The notes under the pieces: generated by a model | The model's input: the letters and a program-made list of their open reading frames with translations, nothing else | What the model was told of the DNA's origin: nothing | Database searches by the model: none | Shown here: piece by piece, positions 16,037 through 24,599 of the stretch | Numbering within the stretch: the first letter of the stretch is position 1 | Layout: each line of letters begins with the position of its first letter | Assembly (NCBI GenBank): GCA_035633215.1 | Contig: DASQFI010000028.1 | Location: 62,001-126,000 of the forward strand | Direction of reading: 5' to 3' | Source: DASQFI01 sp035633215 | GTDB lineage: Bacteria; Acidobacteriota; Vicinamibacteria; Vicinamibacterales; SCN-69-37 | DNA length: 64,000 nt | Position numbers and translations under genes: made by a program

Positions 16037-17260
16037 TTACTTGACCAAGGCGCCGCTCTTCACGATGGCCTTGCCGTCCACCTCGAGCGTGCTGCCTGGC
16101 AGGAACGTCGTTATGCCGAACGGCGCGGTGTTCGAGCCGCCGGCCCACATGTTGTTGCCCGTTCCGACCGTGACCATCCCTGCTGGCACCCACGTCCGCA
16201 GCTTGCTGCCTGCCGGGATCTTCACGTCCGGATTGAGCCCAACGTCGATGAAGCTGAAGTCGTCCTTGCCCGCGCCGGCGGCGTCATAGAGCGCCTTCAG
16301 CTTGTCGAGGCCCGACGTCGCCGTCATGCCGGTGAGCTTGCCTTTTGAAAACGTCAGCGTCAGCCCTTGAATGTCCGTGCCCTGGAAGAAGTAGTGGTCG
16401 GCGACGACCTTACCCTCGGCGCTTCCCGGGACGGGCGCGATGTACGCCTCGCCGGCCGGCAGATACACAGCCACAGCGGCGCCGCCGCGCTTGATGTCTT
16501 CCGGTGAAATGACGCCGTCGCTCTGGAACGCCGGCCGACCAGCGACACTCACGGTGAGATCGGTGCCATTGGGATTCGTGATGTGAACGCTCTTGCCGCC
16601 GGACAGGGCCGCGCTCACGGCGGTGGCTGTCGCCTGCAACTGATCGTAGTTCGTATTCACGCCCGACCAGTACATCGTCGTGAGCTCATCTTGCGGAATT
16701 CCAAAACGCTTTGAGGCGTCGGCGGTCGGCAGAAGACCATTGCCCAAGTTCACTTGGCGCACGTTGCGCTTCACCAACAGTGCAGCAACTGGCGCGCCCG
16801 CTGCGGCGCGTGCGGCCGATCGCGCGGGGGGCATGTCGGCGAGCAGGTCATCCTTCTCGTTGTAGTCGAGTGTGATGAAGGCGTTGGCCATCTCGACGAT
16901 TTTCAGATCCAGCACGGGCTTCTGGCTGTCGAACTTCTCGGGAACGTCCATCGCCATCCGTCTGGTGAGTTCATCGCTGCCGACGCCGGTGAGCGGAAAC
17001 GCGCCCGCCTTACGCACCTCAACGGCCAGGTCCTCGAGCAGTTGCCAGTCCTTCAGGCCTCCCGAGATACTGACAATGTCGCCTTCCTTGATGGCCGCGC
17101 TCTTCACGAGCTTTGCGGCAAGTGCCTTGGTGTCAACAGGCGGCGCGGCAGGCTTGGCCGCGGCGGTTGGCGCGGGGGGCGGAGGTGCGGGTTGGGCACA
17201 GCCAACTGACAGGGCAACGGCGCCGCATACCAAGATCGAGCCAGCGTATGGGAGTTTCAT
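16037..17260 (-). CDS. M29 aminopeptidase-like lipoprotein, metal ligands apparently lost
   Basis: This 407-residue protein has a lipoprotein signal (MKLPYAGSILVCGAVALSVG followed by Cys) and a proline/alanine linker. From ~50 onward it follows the peptidase M29 (aminopeptidase T/PepS) fold: GVNTNYDQLQATA, HITNPNGTDLTVSVAGR, PAGEAYIAPVPGSAEG and LEVDGKAIVKSG. The first glutamate ligand (in PAGEAYIAP) is kept. Where the family has E-x-G-x-N, H-x-A-x-G and GG-x-N-x-x-x-H, this protein reads IDVGLNP, MVTVGTG and GGSNTAPFG, so later ligands appear replaced. A binding rather than catalytic role is likely. GGAGA upstream supports the ATG at 17260. Confidence 0.7.
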   Translation of the reverse strand: MKLPYAGSILVCGAVALSVGCAQPAPPPPAPTAAAKPAAPPVDTKALAAKLVKSAAIKEGDIVSISGGLKDWQLLEDLAVEVRKAGAFPLTGVGSDELTRRMAMDVPEKFDSQKPVLDLKIVEMANAFITLDYNEKDDLLADMPPARSAARAAAGAPVAALLVKRNVRQVNLGNGLLPTADASKRFGIPQDELTTMYWSGVNTNYDQLQATATAVSAALSGGKSVHITNPNGTDLTVSVAGRPAFQSDGVISPEDIKRGGAAVAVYLPAGEAYIAPVPGSAEGKVVADHYFFQGTDIQGLTLTFSKGKLTGMTATSGLDKLKALYDAAGAGKDDFSFIDVGLNPDVKIPAGSKLRTWVPAGMVTVGTGNNMWAGGSNTAPFGITTFLPGSTLEVDGKAIVKSGALVK

Positions 17261-17457
17261 GACAGTCTCCAGGCTTGGCCGTGTTGCGGACGCGAAGGCG
17301 TCCCCAGGGCACACGGCGCGCTAGCGTAACACCAACTTGCCGTTGCCACGTGCGACAGCTTGTCGCCGGCCCGCATCACCCTGAAGAAGTTCTGGCAGCC
17401 TCGCCTACTTGTCCGAACAGCCAAACGCGCGTACGAGGTTGGTCGATCCCAGTTGCA

Positions 17458-17634
17458 GGACTCAGTGAAGTGGCCTTCTTCCGCTTCGAAGGACAAGCCA
17501 ACGCGGACGTGGTGGAGATCCAGGCGTCGATTCGACGAGGCATGATCGGATTCCCGTTGACGCGACTAGTGAAGATCTCGACACCGTACATGAAGTCGGG
17601 TGTCCTGCACGACGACTTCACTCGCGGTTTCGGC
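17458..17634 (+). pseudogene. Phage terminase large-subunit remnant
   Basis: A frame without a start codon encodes EVAFFRFEGQANADVVEIQA followed by RLVKISTPYMKSGVLHDDFT. This resembles the end of the ATPase domain of phage large terminases (a Walker B-like acidic pair before AFF, then a coupling motif close to STP). Only about 59 residues remain, with no recognisable nuclease domain. It lies 23 bp beyond the 3' end of the tmRNA gene, a classical phage integration site. I see no integrase or other phage gene nearby. Assignment rests on motif memory only. Confidence 0.45.
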
Positions 17635-17657
17635 CACGAATGCAGGCGAGCAAAGGT

Positions 17658-18007
17658 TGGTGGAGGCGGCGGGAGTCGAACCCGCGTCCGAGAGGCCTGT
17701 CGCCGCAGGAATCTACATGCATAGCCGTCCTTGTTATTTCGCGCCCGGCCTCAAAGAACGGCGAATGGGCCGGACGCTAGTCCGTAGAGTCTCGCCCCGG
17801 CGCGCCGGACGCGCGTCAGGGCCAGCCTGCTAAATGGCGTTCGTCCCCGGCCCGCAGGCTGACCGGGGCGAACGTCGCGGACCTAGTTAGGCCGCGAGCG
17901 CAAGCTGCGTGTTCGCAGTTACGTTGTTTTTCCACCGGATTAACGAGCAGGTGGCGCTCGGCATGCATCCCGCAGTCCCTTGCCCCCGTCGAAGCCGTGT
18001 CGCCCCC
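17658..18007 (-). ncRNA. ssrA: Transfer-messenger RNA (tmRNA)
   Basis: This 350-nt RNA rescues stalled ribosomes. The 5' end GGGGGCGACACGGCTTCGAC and the 3' end (T-arm GGGTTCGACTCCC, then CGCCTCCACCA) are characteristic. The 7-bp acceptor stem GGGGGCG/CGCCTCC forms with one G-U pair, and the terminal CCA is encoded. The tag frame reads A-N-T-Q-L-A-L-A-A before TAA; the element TAACT before the resume GCG is like the 5-nt signal in other bacteria. The C-terminal ALAA is the expected protease signal. A phage terminase remnant follows the 3' end. Confidence 0.95.
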
Positions 18008-18029
18008 ACGAGGTGAACCGCGACCTTCC

Positions 18030-18058
18030 ATTGTGACAGCCGGTCGCCGCGTGCGCAA
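18030..18058 (-). promoter_or_regulatory. Predicted tmRNA promoter
   Basis: On the minus strand TTGCGC (18058-18053) and CACAAT (18035-18030) are separated by 17 bp. Transcription would begin about 15-20 bases before the mature tmRNA 5' end at 18007, leaving a short leader for processing by RNase P. The boxes are imperfect matches to sigma-70 consensus, so this is a moderate prediction. Confidence 0.45.
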
Positions 18059-18100
18059 ATCCGGTCGGGTCGTTCCCAAGCAGGGCTAGAAGTCGCGATT

Positions 18101-18334
18101 GTGCGCATCTTGAAGGCAGTCGTGACCGGCGCTATCGCAGCCGTGGCCGCCGCCGTCGTCTCGCTGATCGTCGAGTTCGCGCTCACAGCGCAAGTCACCA
18201 GCTCCGGCGGCCTGGGTGCCGTGTCGGCCGACGCGTACTACTTTCAATTTGCCGCGCTGCTGGGGTTCGCGCTGGGCTTCTTCTGGCAGCTCAAGCGCGG
18301 TAGCGCCTTTCCCATTCCTGCGCCGCGGCGGTAG
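18101..18334 (+). CDS. Small two-helix membrane protein
   Basis: This 77-residue protein starts at GTG, with a hydrophobic segment at ~6-29 (VVTGAIAAVAAAVVSLIVEF) and a second at ~47-62 (FQFAALLGFALGFFWQL), then a basic tail RRR. It is divergent from tmRNA and followed after 136 bp by the lytic transglycosylase. No ribosome site stands out and no family was recognised, but the composition is that of a real membrane protein. Confidence 0.5.
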   Translation: MRILKAVVTGAIAAVAAAVVSLIVEFALTAQVTSSGGLGAVSADAYYFQFAALLGFALGFFWQLKRGSAFPIPAPRR

Positions 18335-18470
18335 CCGCCGACCGCCCGTCGCGCGGCTCCGTCTGAATCAAACAACAGAAACGAGCCGAAAACCGGCTCC
18401 CGTTGGGACCATGGCGGACCGTCCTCAGAAACCGATAAGAGATAATGGCGTCGGGCACCTGCCAGCACCG

Positions 18471-20627
18471 ATGTCGGCTCGGAAATCGATGGCCTCTCTT
18501 CTGAAAGTCGTTGCCTTGACGGTCGGCGCGGTGGCGCTCGTGCTCTGGCCGACCCGGCCGGTGACCGGCTGGGCCGCCACCGATGATCAGACGGCGCTGC
18601 CGCTGGCGTCTGACTTGTGGCTTGCGCCGGCTACCGAGACACCTGCCTCGCGGCAGCCCTTCGGCCAGGCCGTTGAAGCGCTCAACGACGATGAGGCCGA
18701 AAGGGCCCTGCCGGTATTCGCGAAGGCAACGAGCGATCCGGTGCTCGGCGGGTATGCGCTCCTGTACCTCGGGCGTGCGCAGCTCGCGTTGAACCGCGAG
18801 AAAGACGCCGCCTTTTCCGCGAAGCAACTGCTCTCGACCTCCCCGACCGGGCACCTGGGTGACGCGGCGCTCTGGCTTTCGGCTGATGCGTCGGAGCTCC
18901 TCGGCGATTGGCCCGCCGTCGTGCGCGCGCTCCAGACGCTCGCCGCCAGCCAGCCGGCCGACCCGCAGCGCATCCAGCTCCGTCTCGGACGCGCCGCGCT
19001 GAAGGTCGATGACACGCGGCTCGCGGCTGCCGCGCTGAACAAGACCTACTACGAGTACCCGCTGACGGTCGAAGCCGACGAAGCGCGCGGCGAGCTCGAC
19101 AAGATGAATGCGCCGAATCCGCCCGCGCCGCCGACGGCCGAACGCGTGCAATTGGATCTGGCGCGGGCCGAGCGGCTCTACAATTCCGGCCGGTACACCG
19201 ACGCGCGCAAGTCGTTCGAGTCCCTCCGCGCGCTCGTCGCCGGCGACGAGCGTCAGATGGTCGACCTGCGCCTTGCGCAGTGCGACTACCATCTGAAGCG
19301 CTACCCGCAGGCGCACGACGCCCTCCGCGCCTACATCGACAAATCGAAGAACCGGCTGCAGGAGGCGCAGTTCTTCTTCCTGAACTCGCTGCGCCAGCTC
19401 GGCCGCAAGGACGAATACCTGACGCTCGTGCGCGCGTTCGTCGACGGCAATCCAAATCAGCCGTTTGCCGAATCGGCGCTGAACGAGCTCGGCACCTTCT
19501 ACATCCTCGAGAACGACGACGCCCGGGCCGCGGAAGTCTTTGCGGAGATGTACCGGCTGTTCCCGCGCGGCGTGTACGCCGACCGCGCGGCGTGGAAAGC
19601 CGGCTGGTGGGCGTACAAGAACGGCGAATATGCGGAGACGATCCGGGTTTTCGAATCGGCCGCCATCACGTTTCCGCGCGCCGATTACCGCCCGTCCTGG
19701 CTGTACTGGACCGCGCGCGCGCGGGTGGCGATGAACGATCGCGAAAACGCGGAGGCCGGATTCCGGCAGGTGATTGCCGACTACCGCAATTCGTACTACG
19801 GCCGGCAGGCGACGCATGAAGTCGAGCGGCTCATCGCCCCGACTCGACCCGCCGGCGCGGGACCGGTGGCGCCCGCGCGCCGCACGCTTCCGCCGACGAT
19901 CGTCGCGGGCGCGGCGCCCCCGAACGCGGCGCTGATCCGCGCCCTTCTCGCCGCGGGGCTGTACCACGATGCGGTGCTCGAAGTGAGAAAGATCCAGCGG
20001 GTGTCGGGCACGACGCCGCTGCTCGACGCGACGATCGCGTACGCCCTCAATCGCAAAGGCGACCTCCGCCCCGGCATCACGGCGATGCGTCGGGCCTATC
20101 CGCAGTTCATGTCGCATGGCGGGGAAGCGCTGCCGGCACCGATCCTGGAAGTGATTTTCCCCGTCGATCACTGGGATCTGATCTCGAAGCACGCGGCGCT
20201 CAAAAAACTCGATCCGTTCCTGGTGACCGCGCTGATCGCGCAGGAGTCGACGTTCCAGGCCGACGTCCGATCGGTCGCCAACGCCTACGGCCTGATGCAG
20301 ATTGTCCCGGCGACCGGCCGCCGATACGCGTCGACGCTGGGCATCCGGCCGTTCCGGACGGCGCGGCTGACCGAGGCCGAGACGAACATCCGCATCGGCA
20401 CGACGTACTTCTCGGACCTGTTGCGGCAGTTTGGGAACGTCGCGCCGGCGCTCGCCGCCTACAACGCGGGCGAACATCGCGTGTCGCGCTGGCTGGCCGA
20501 ACGGCCCGGCGTCGACCAGGACGAGTTCATCGACGACATTCCGTTTCCGGAAACGCAGAACTACGTCAAGCGGATCATCGGCACCGCCGAGGATTACAGA
20601 ACGCTCTACCGACGTCTGCAACGGTAG
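18471..20627 (+). CDS. Soluble lytic murein transglycosylase-like protein (Slt family)
   Basis: This 718-residue periplasmic enzyme should cleave the MurNAc-GlcNAc bond in peptidoglycan. It has a signal sequence (hydrophobic LLKVVALTVGAVALVLW), a long helical TPR-like superhelix (~50-540) and a C-terminal SLT catalytic domain (~560-715). The catalytic glutamate is in LIAQESTFQ, followed by AYGLMQIVPATGR, ALAAYNAGEHRV and ETQNYVKRI, all diagnostic. The length is near that of E. coli Slt70. Start choice is uncertain: ATGs at 18411, 18471 and 18489 are in frame, and 18471 gives the best signal peptide. It is followed 41 bp later by an aminotransferase. Confidence 0.92.
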   Translation: MSARKSMASLLKVVALTVGAVALVLWPTRPVTGWAATDDQTALPLASDLWLAPATETPASRQPFGQAVEALNDDEAERALPVFAKATSDPVLGGYALLYLGRAQLALNREKDAAFSAKQLLSTSPTGHLGDAALWLSADASELLGDWPAVVRALQTLAASQPADPQRIQLRLGRAALKVDDTRLAAAALNKTYYEYPLTVEADEARGELDKMNAPNPPAPPTAERVQLDLARAERLYNSGRYTDARKSFESLRALVAGDERQMVDLRLAQCDYHLKRYPQAHDALRAYIDKSKNRLQEAQFFFLNSLRQLGRKDEYLTLVRAFVDGNPNQPFAESALNELGTFYILENDDARAAEVFAEMYRLFPRGVYADRAAWKAGWWAYKNGEYAETIRVFESAAITFPRADYRPSWLYWTARARVAMNDRENAEAGFRQVIADYRNSYYGRQATHEVERLIAPTRPAGAGPVAPARRTLPPTIVAGAAPPNAALIRALLAAGLYHDAVLEVRKIQRVSGTTPLLDATIAYALNRKGDLRPGITAMRRAYPQFMSHGGEALPAPILEVIFPVDHWDLISKHAALKKLDPFLVTALIAQESTFQADVRSVANAYGLMQIVPATGRRYASTLGIRPFRTARLTEAETNIRIGTTYFSDLLRQFGNVAPALAAYNAGEHRVSRWLAERPGVDQDEFIDDIPFPETQNYVKRIIGTAEDYRTLYRRLQR

Positions 20628-20668
20628 ACGACCCTCAGCCTTTCGCATTACCCTGTAGCCATTCTTGT

Positions 20669-21871
20669 ATGGCTCAAATGGTCCGTCCCCGAACGTCGCT
20701 CAAAGCCGCGCGTTTCACCGAGTCGGTCATCCGCGAGATGACGCGGCTCTCGCACAAGCACAACGCCGTGAATCTGTCGCAGGGATTTCCGGATTTTCCG
20801 GCGCCCGACGCGATCAAGGCGGCGGCGTGCGACGCGATTCTCGCCGACATCAACCAGTACGCGGTGACGTGGGGCGCCAAGCCCTTGCGCGAGGCGATTG
20901 CGGCCGACTTCTCGCGACGCTACGGCACGCCGGTGGACGCCGACACGCAGTTGACGGTGTGCTGCGGCTCGACCGAGGCGATGGTGGCGACCATGCTGGC
21001 GATCGTGGATCCGGGCGACGAGGTGATCGTCTTCGAGCCGTTCTACGAAAACTACGGTCCGGACGCCGTGCTCTCGGGCGCGACGCCGCGCTTCGTCAAG
21101 CTGCGGGAGCCCGAGCCCGGCGGCGACTGGTGGTTCGATCCCGACGAGTTGCGCAAGGCCTTCAACAACCGCACGCGCGCGATCATCATCAACACGCCCA
21201 ACAACCCGACGGGGAAGATCTTCGGGCGCGAGGACCTGACCGAGATCGCGCGCCTTTGCCAGCAGTGGGGCACCATCGCCGTCACCGACGAGATCTACGA
21301 GCACATCCTGTTCGATGGCGCTGTGCACGTGCCAATGGCGACGCTCGACGGGATGGCCGAGCGGACGGTGACAATCAACAGCGTCTCGAAGACCTTCAGC
21401 GTCACCGGCTGGCGGGTCGGCTGGACGATCGCGCCGCCCGACATCGCCGGCGCGATCAGAAAAGTGCATGATTTCCTGACGGTCGGCGCGGCCGCGCCGC
21501 TTCAGGAGGCGTCGGCCGCCGCGCTCGCGCTGCCCGAGTCGTACTACCGCGAACTGGCGTCCGGCTACCAAATCCGCCGCGATCGGCTGATGGGCATTCT
21601 GAAAGACGCCGGCTTCGTGTGCTTCGAGCCGCGCGGCGCGTACTACATCATGACGGACATCGCCGGGTTCGGTTTCCCGGACGACGTCGCGTTCGCCCGG
21701 TATCTCGTGAGTGAAATCGGCGTCGCGGCCGTGCCCGGCAGCAGCTTCTATCAGGATGCCGCGGCTGGCCGAACGAAGCTGCGGTTCTGCTTCTGCAAGA
21801 AAGACGAGACGCTCGCGGCCGCGGAAGCCCGGCTCAGCAAGTGCCGGCCGGCCGTGCAGAGCGGGCGCTGA
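20669..21871 (+). CDS. PLP-dependent class I/II aminotransferase
   Basis: This 400-residue fold-type I aminotransferase resembles the kynurenine/methionine aminotransferase branch (YbdL/KAT-like). Features in order: NLSQGFPDFPAPDAI, QYAVTWGAKPLREAIA, the PLP contacts INTPNNPTG and VTDEIYEHILFDG, the Schiff-base lysine in SVSKTFSVTGWRVGW, and the C-terminal arginine in KLRFCFCKKDE. It probably transfers the amino group of methionine, glutamine or aromatic amino acids to 2-oxo acids; the exact substrate cannot be read from sequence. The following gene overlaps its end by 31 bases. Confidence 0.9.
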   Translation: MAQMVRPRTSLKAARFTESVIREMTRLSHKHNAVNLSQGFPDFPAPDAIKAAACDAILADINQYAVTWGAKPLREAIAADFSRRYGTPVDADTQLTVCCGSTEAMVATMLAIVDPGDEVIVFEPFYENYGPDAVLSGATPRFVKLREPEPGGDWWFDPDELRKAFNNRTRAIIINTPNNPTGKIFGREDLTEIARLCQQWGTIAVTDEIYEHILFDGAVHVPMATLDGMAERTVTINSVSKTFSVTGWRVGWTIAPPDIAGAIRKVHDFLTVGAAAPLQEASAAALALPESYYRELASGYQIRRDRLMGILKDAGFVCFEPRGAYYIMTDIAGFGFPDDVAFARYLVSEIGVAAVPGSSFYQDAAAGRTKLRFCFCKKDETLAAAEARLSKCRPAVQSGR

Positions 21872-24528
21872 AAAAGGCACGGTCTGCCATCGGGCCTGCC
21901 TGCATCGCGCTGGCGGCCTGGTGTGCCGCCGGACACATCTCGCTGGCGGCGCATGACTTGCCGTCGGTGCGGCTCGCGGTACCTGCCCCGTGGTGGGTGA
22001 TCGTGGTCACGGGAGTCGCCGCGTCCTGTGTTCCGGCGTGGCGACGTCGTCCGGGCCTGACGTTCCCGGCCCTCCTCAGCACGGTTCCGTGGTGGCCGCT
22101 ACCGCTGCCAGCGGTCGTGCTTGTGTGGACGGGGCCACTGGCGTGGTTGCCGATCGGGCTCGCGCTCGTCGGCGCGGCGATCGAGTCGGGAATCGTGCCT
22201 GGGAACGATCTCCCCGACGTCACACCGCGCGAGCCGTCGTCTGGCTGGCGGGTGGCAGCCGGCGTGACGCTGCTGATCGCCCTGCTTGGCGCGTGGCGAC
22301 TCGATTCGCGCATCCCGGGAGGCGACGAGCCGCACTACCTCGTGATCACGCAGAGTCTGATCAAAGACGGCGATCTGCGGATCGAGAACAACCATCGCGC
22401 GCGCGACTACGCGGCGTACTACCCGGGCCAGATCGCGCCTGATGTGATCCGCCGCGGGCGCGACGGGCAGATCTATTCCATCCACGCGCCGGGCCTCTCT
22501 GTCCTCGTGTTGCCGGCGTTCTGGGTGTTCGGATATCGAGGCGCGCAGGCGACGGTGATGCTCATCGCGGCGCTCGCGGGCGGGATCATCTGGCGGCTGG
22601 GCTGGCGCGCGACCGGCTCGACGTCGGCCGCCTGGTTCGCGTGGGCGGCCATCGCCGGATCCGTGATGTTCGTCGTGCAGAGCGCGACCGTGTTTCCCGA
22701 CGGTCCGGCCGCGGTGGCAATCGCGGCCAGCGTGTATGTGCTCCTCGCTCTGAACAGCCGGGAGGCCGCCAGGCCGGTGAGCCGCGCGACGCTGATCGGT
22801 GTGTCCGCGTTGCTGGCGAGTCTCCCGTGGCTCCACACACGCTTTGCCGTACTGGCCACGGGGTTCGGACTCCTGATCGCCTGGTCCATCCTGCGGGAGG
22901 CCGCGTGTCCCGCACCGGCGCGACGAACGCGCCTGGGGTGGTTCCTCGGCTTGCCGCTCGTGAGCGCGATCGGCTGGTTCGGTTTCTTTCAGATGATCTA
23001 CGGCACGCCCAACCCGGCCGCGCCCTATGGCGATCGGCCCGAAGCGTCCTGGGCGTTCGTGCCGGGCGGTCTGGGCGGCTTGTTCTTCGATCAGCAGTTC
23101 GGGTTGTTCGCGTACGCACCGGTCCTGGCCGCGGCGTCTATCGTCTTGATTGGCCGGCGCTCGACGTCGGTGTGGACGATTGCCGTGACGACCCTTGCCG
23201 TCGCCGGCGGGTACCTGGCGGTCGTGGGGACCTACTGGATGTGGTGGGCAGGCGTGCCGGCCACACCGGCGCGCTTCGCGGCCGCCGTGCTTCCCGTGTT
23301 TGCCGTCCCGCTCGCGATCGCCTGGAGCCGTTCAGGCGCTGTCGGCCGCGCGGTGCTGTCGACGCTGCTTATCGTGTCGCTGGCCATCACGGCGATCGTC
23401 ATCGGCGTCGATCGCGGCGGACTCGCCTGGAACGTTCGCGGCGCGTCGGCGCTCTGGCTGGAGTGGCTGGGACCGGTCGTCGACCTCGCGCGGGGATGGC
23501 CGAGTTTCTTCTGGCGCCTGACGCCCGAGAATCTCGCGACCGAGATTCCGTTCTTCGTGCACGTCGCGGGTTCGCTGGCGGCCATCTCGGCAGTGGCCGC
23601 GGTCGCGTGGGCGGTTGTCCGGCGAGCGCCTGACAAGTCCGCTGTCGCGCCGCTCATCGCGACGTGGAGCGTCGCCCTTGGCGTGATGACGGCGACCCAG
23701 GTCGGCTGGTGGATGAATAACGTTCGAGGCTCGAGCCCGGCCCGATCGCAACTGACCGTGCTCGAACTCCATCGGCAGGGCCGGCAGGTGCTGACGATTG
23801 CACCGCTGGCGTTCGGCCGCATCGCGGACGTGTCGGGAAGGATGCGGATCCAGCTGGCTGACGCGGCTCGTGCGGGCGCGCCGCTCTGGGGCGCGGTCAG
23901 CGGACTCCCAGCCGGCACCTACGAGCTTCGCGTCACCACCGCGCGGCCGCGTCAGGGCGAGCTGTCAATCAGGATCGGCCGCGCGGCGCAGCGTTGGCGG
24001 ACGTTGGCCGTGCTGCCGCTCTCGAAACAGGCCTTCGTCCTCACGCTGCCGGCCAGTGTGTCGGGCCTCACGCTCGAGCCGGACGCGGCGTTGAAAGAGG
24101 TTGGCGCGAGCGTGGAGCTCACACCGCTCGCGATGCGAAAGGATGCTGCCGCCAACGCGCTCACCGTCGCGCGGTACGGCGCCACGGATGTCTTTTTCCT
24201 CGACGACTCGGCGTTTGTCGAAGGCGACGGATTCTGGATTCAGGGTGGCCGCACGGCCGATCTGGTGCTGGCGGCCGGCGCCGGTCGCGCGACGGTGAAC
24301 CTCGCGCTGCGGAACGGCTCGGCGCCGAACCGCGTGCGCCTGCAGGCCGACGCCGACGTCCAGACGATTTCGCTTCAGCCCGACGAAGAGCGGCCCGTCT
24401 CGGTTCCCGTCGGCGCGGCAGACGGGATCGTCCGGCTCCGGGTCAGCTCGGAGGCCGGATTCCGGCCGTCAGAAGCCTTGTCGGGCGACCGTCGCTATCT
24501 TGGGGTGAGGGTGGAAATCAAGAATTGA
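21841..24528 (+). CDS. Polytopic membrane protein, probable GT-C glycosyltransferase
   Basis: This 895-residue protein has about a dozen membrane helices in its first ~590 residues and a soluble beta-rich C-terminal part of ~280 residues. Between the early helices is the loop GGDEPHYLVITQSLIKDGDL, the acidic motif of GT-C enzymes that use lipid-linked sugars (PMT/ArnT-like). It likely adds a sugar to protein or lipid outside the inner membrane, but the acceptor is unknown. The GTG at 21841 lies within the aminotransferase gene; later starts are possible. It ends at a fold-back repeat. Confidence 0.7.
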   Translation: MPAGRAERALKKARSAIGPACIALAAWCAAGHISLAAHDLPSVRLAVPAPWWVIVVTGVAASCVPAWRRRPGLTFPALLSTVPWWPLPLPAVVLVWTGPLAWLPIGLALVGAAIESGIVPGNDLPDVTPREPSSGWRVAAGVTLLIALLGAWRLDSRIPGGDEPHYLVITQSLIKDGDLRIENNHRARDYAAYYPGQIAPDVIRRGRDGQIYSIHAPGLSVLVLPAFWVFGYRGAQATVMLIAALAGGIIWRLGWRATGSTSAAWFAWAAIAGSVMFVVQSATVFPDGPAAVAIAASVYVLLALNSREAARPVSRATLIGVSALLASLPWLHTRFAVLATGFGLLIAWSILREAACPAPARRTRLGWFLGLPLVSAIGWFGFFQMIYGTPNPAAPYGDRPEASWAFVPGGLGGLFFDQQFGLFAYAPVLAAASIVLIGRRSTSVWTIAVTTLAVAGGYLAVVGTYWMWWAGVPATPARFAAAVLPVFAVPLAIAWSRSGAVGRAVLSTLLIVSLAITAIVIGVDRGGLAWNVRGASALWLEWLGPVVDLARGWPSFFWRLTPENLATEIPFFVHVAGSLAAISAVAAVAWAVVRRAPDKSAVAPLIATWSVALGVMTATQVGWWMNNVRGSSPARSQLTVLELHRQGRQVLTIAPLAFGRIADVSGRMRIQLADAARAGAPLWGAVSGLPAGTYELRVTTARPRQGELSIRIGRAAQRWRTLAVLPLSKQAFVLTLPASVSGLTLEPDAALKEVGASVELTPLAMRKDAAANALTVARYGATDVFFLDDSAFVEGDGFWIQGGRTADLVLAAGAGRATVNLALRNGSAPNRVRLQADADVQTISLQPDEERPVSVPVGAADGIVRLRVSSEAGFRPSEALSGDRRYLGVRVEIKN

Positions 24529-24530
24529 TA

Positions 24531-24595
24531 ATCTGGCAATCGGCAATGGGTAATTGGAGCCAATTACCCGATTACCCATTACCCGATTACCAATG
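24531..24595. repeat. Fold-back word repeat, GGCAATGGGTAATTGG type
   Basis: The left arm (24531-24557) reads ATCTGGCAATCGGCAATGGG and on; the right arm (24561-24595) is built of AATTACCCG and ATTACCCATTACCCGATTAC. The arms fold back with only four bases between them. This 65-bp array fills the gap between the convergent stops of the membrane protein and the outer membrane protein. It is much richer in A+T than its surroundings. Confidence 0.65.
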
Positions 24596-24599
24596 TTCT

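Noticed and set aside
17360..17545. Frame upstream of the terminase remnant that could be more phage sequence
   Set aside because: It is in a different frame from the remnant and shows no recognisable phage motif.
18291..20648. Long open frame (785 codons) on the minus strand opposite the lytic transglycosylase
   Set aside because: The plus-strand frame has clear SLT motifs and a signal peptide. The antisense frame is Arg-rich and without any recognisable domain, as expected in G+C-rich DNA.
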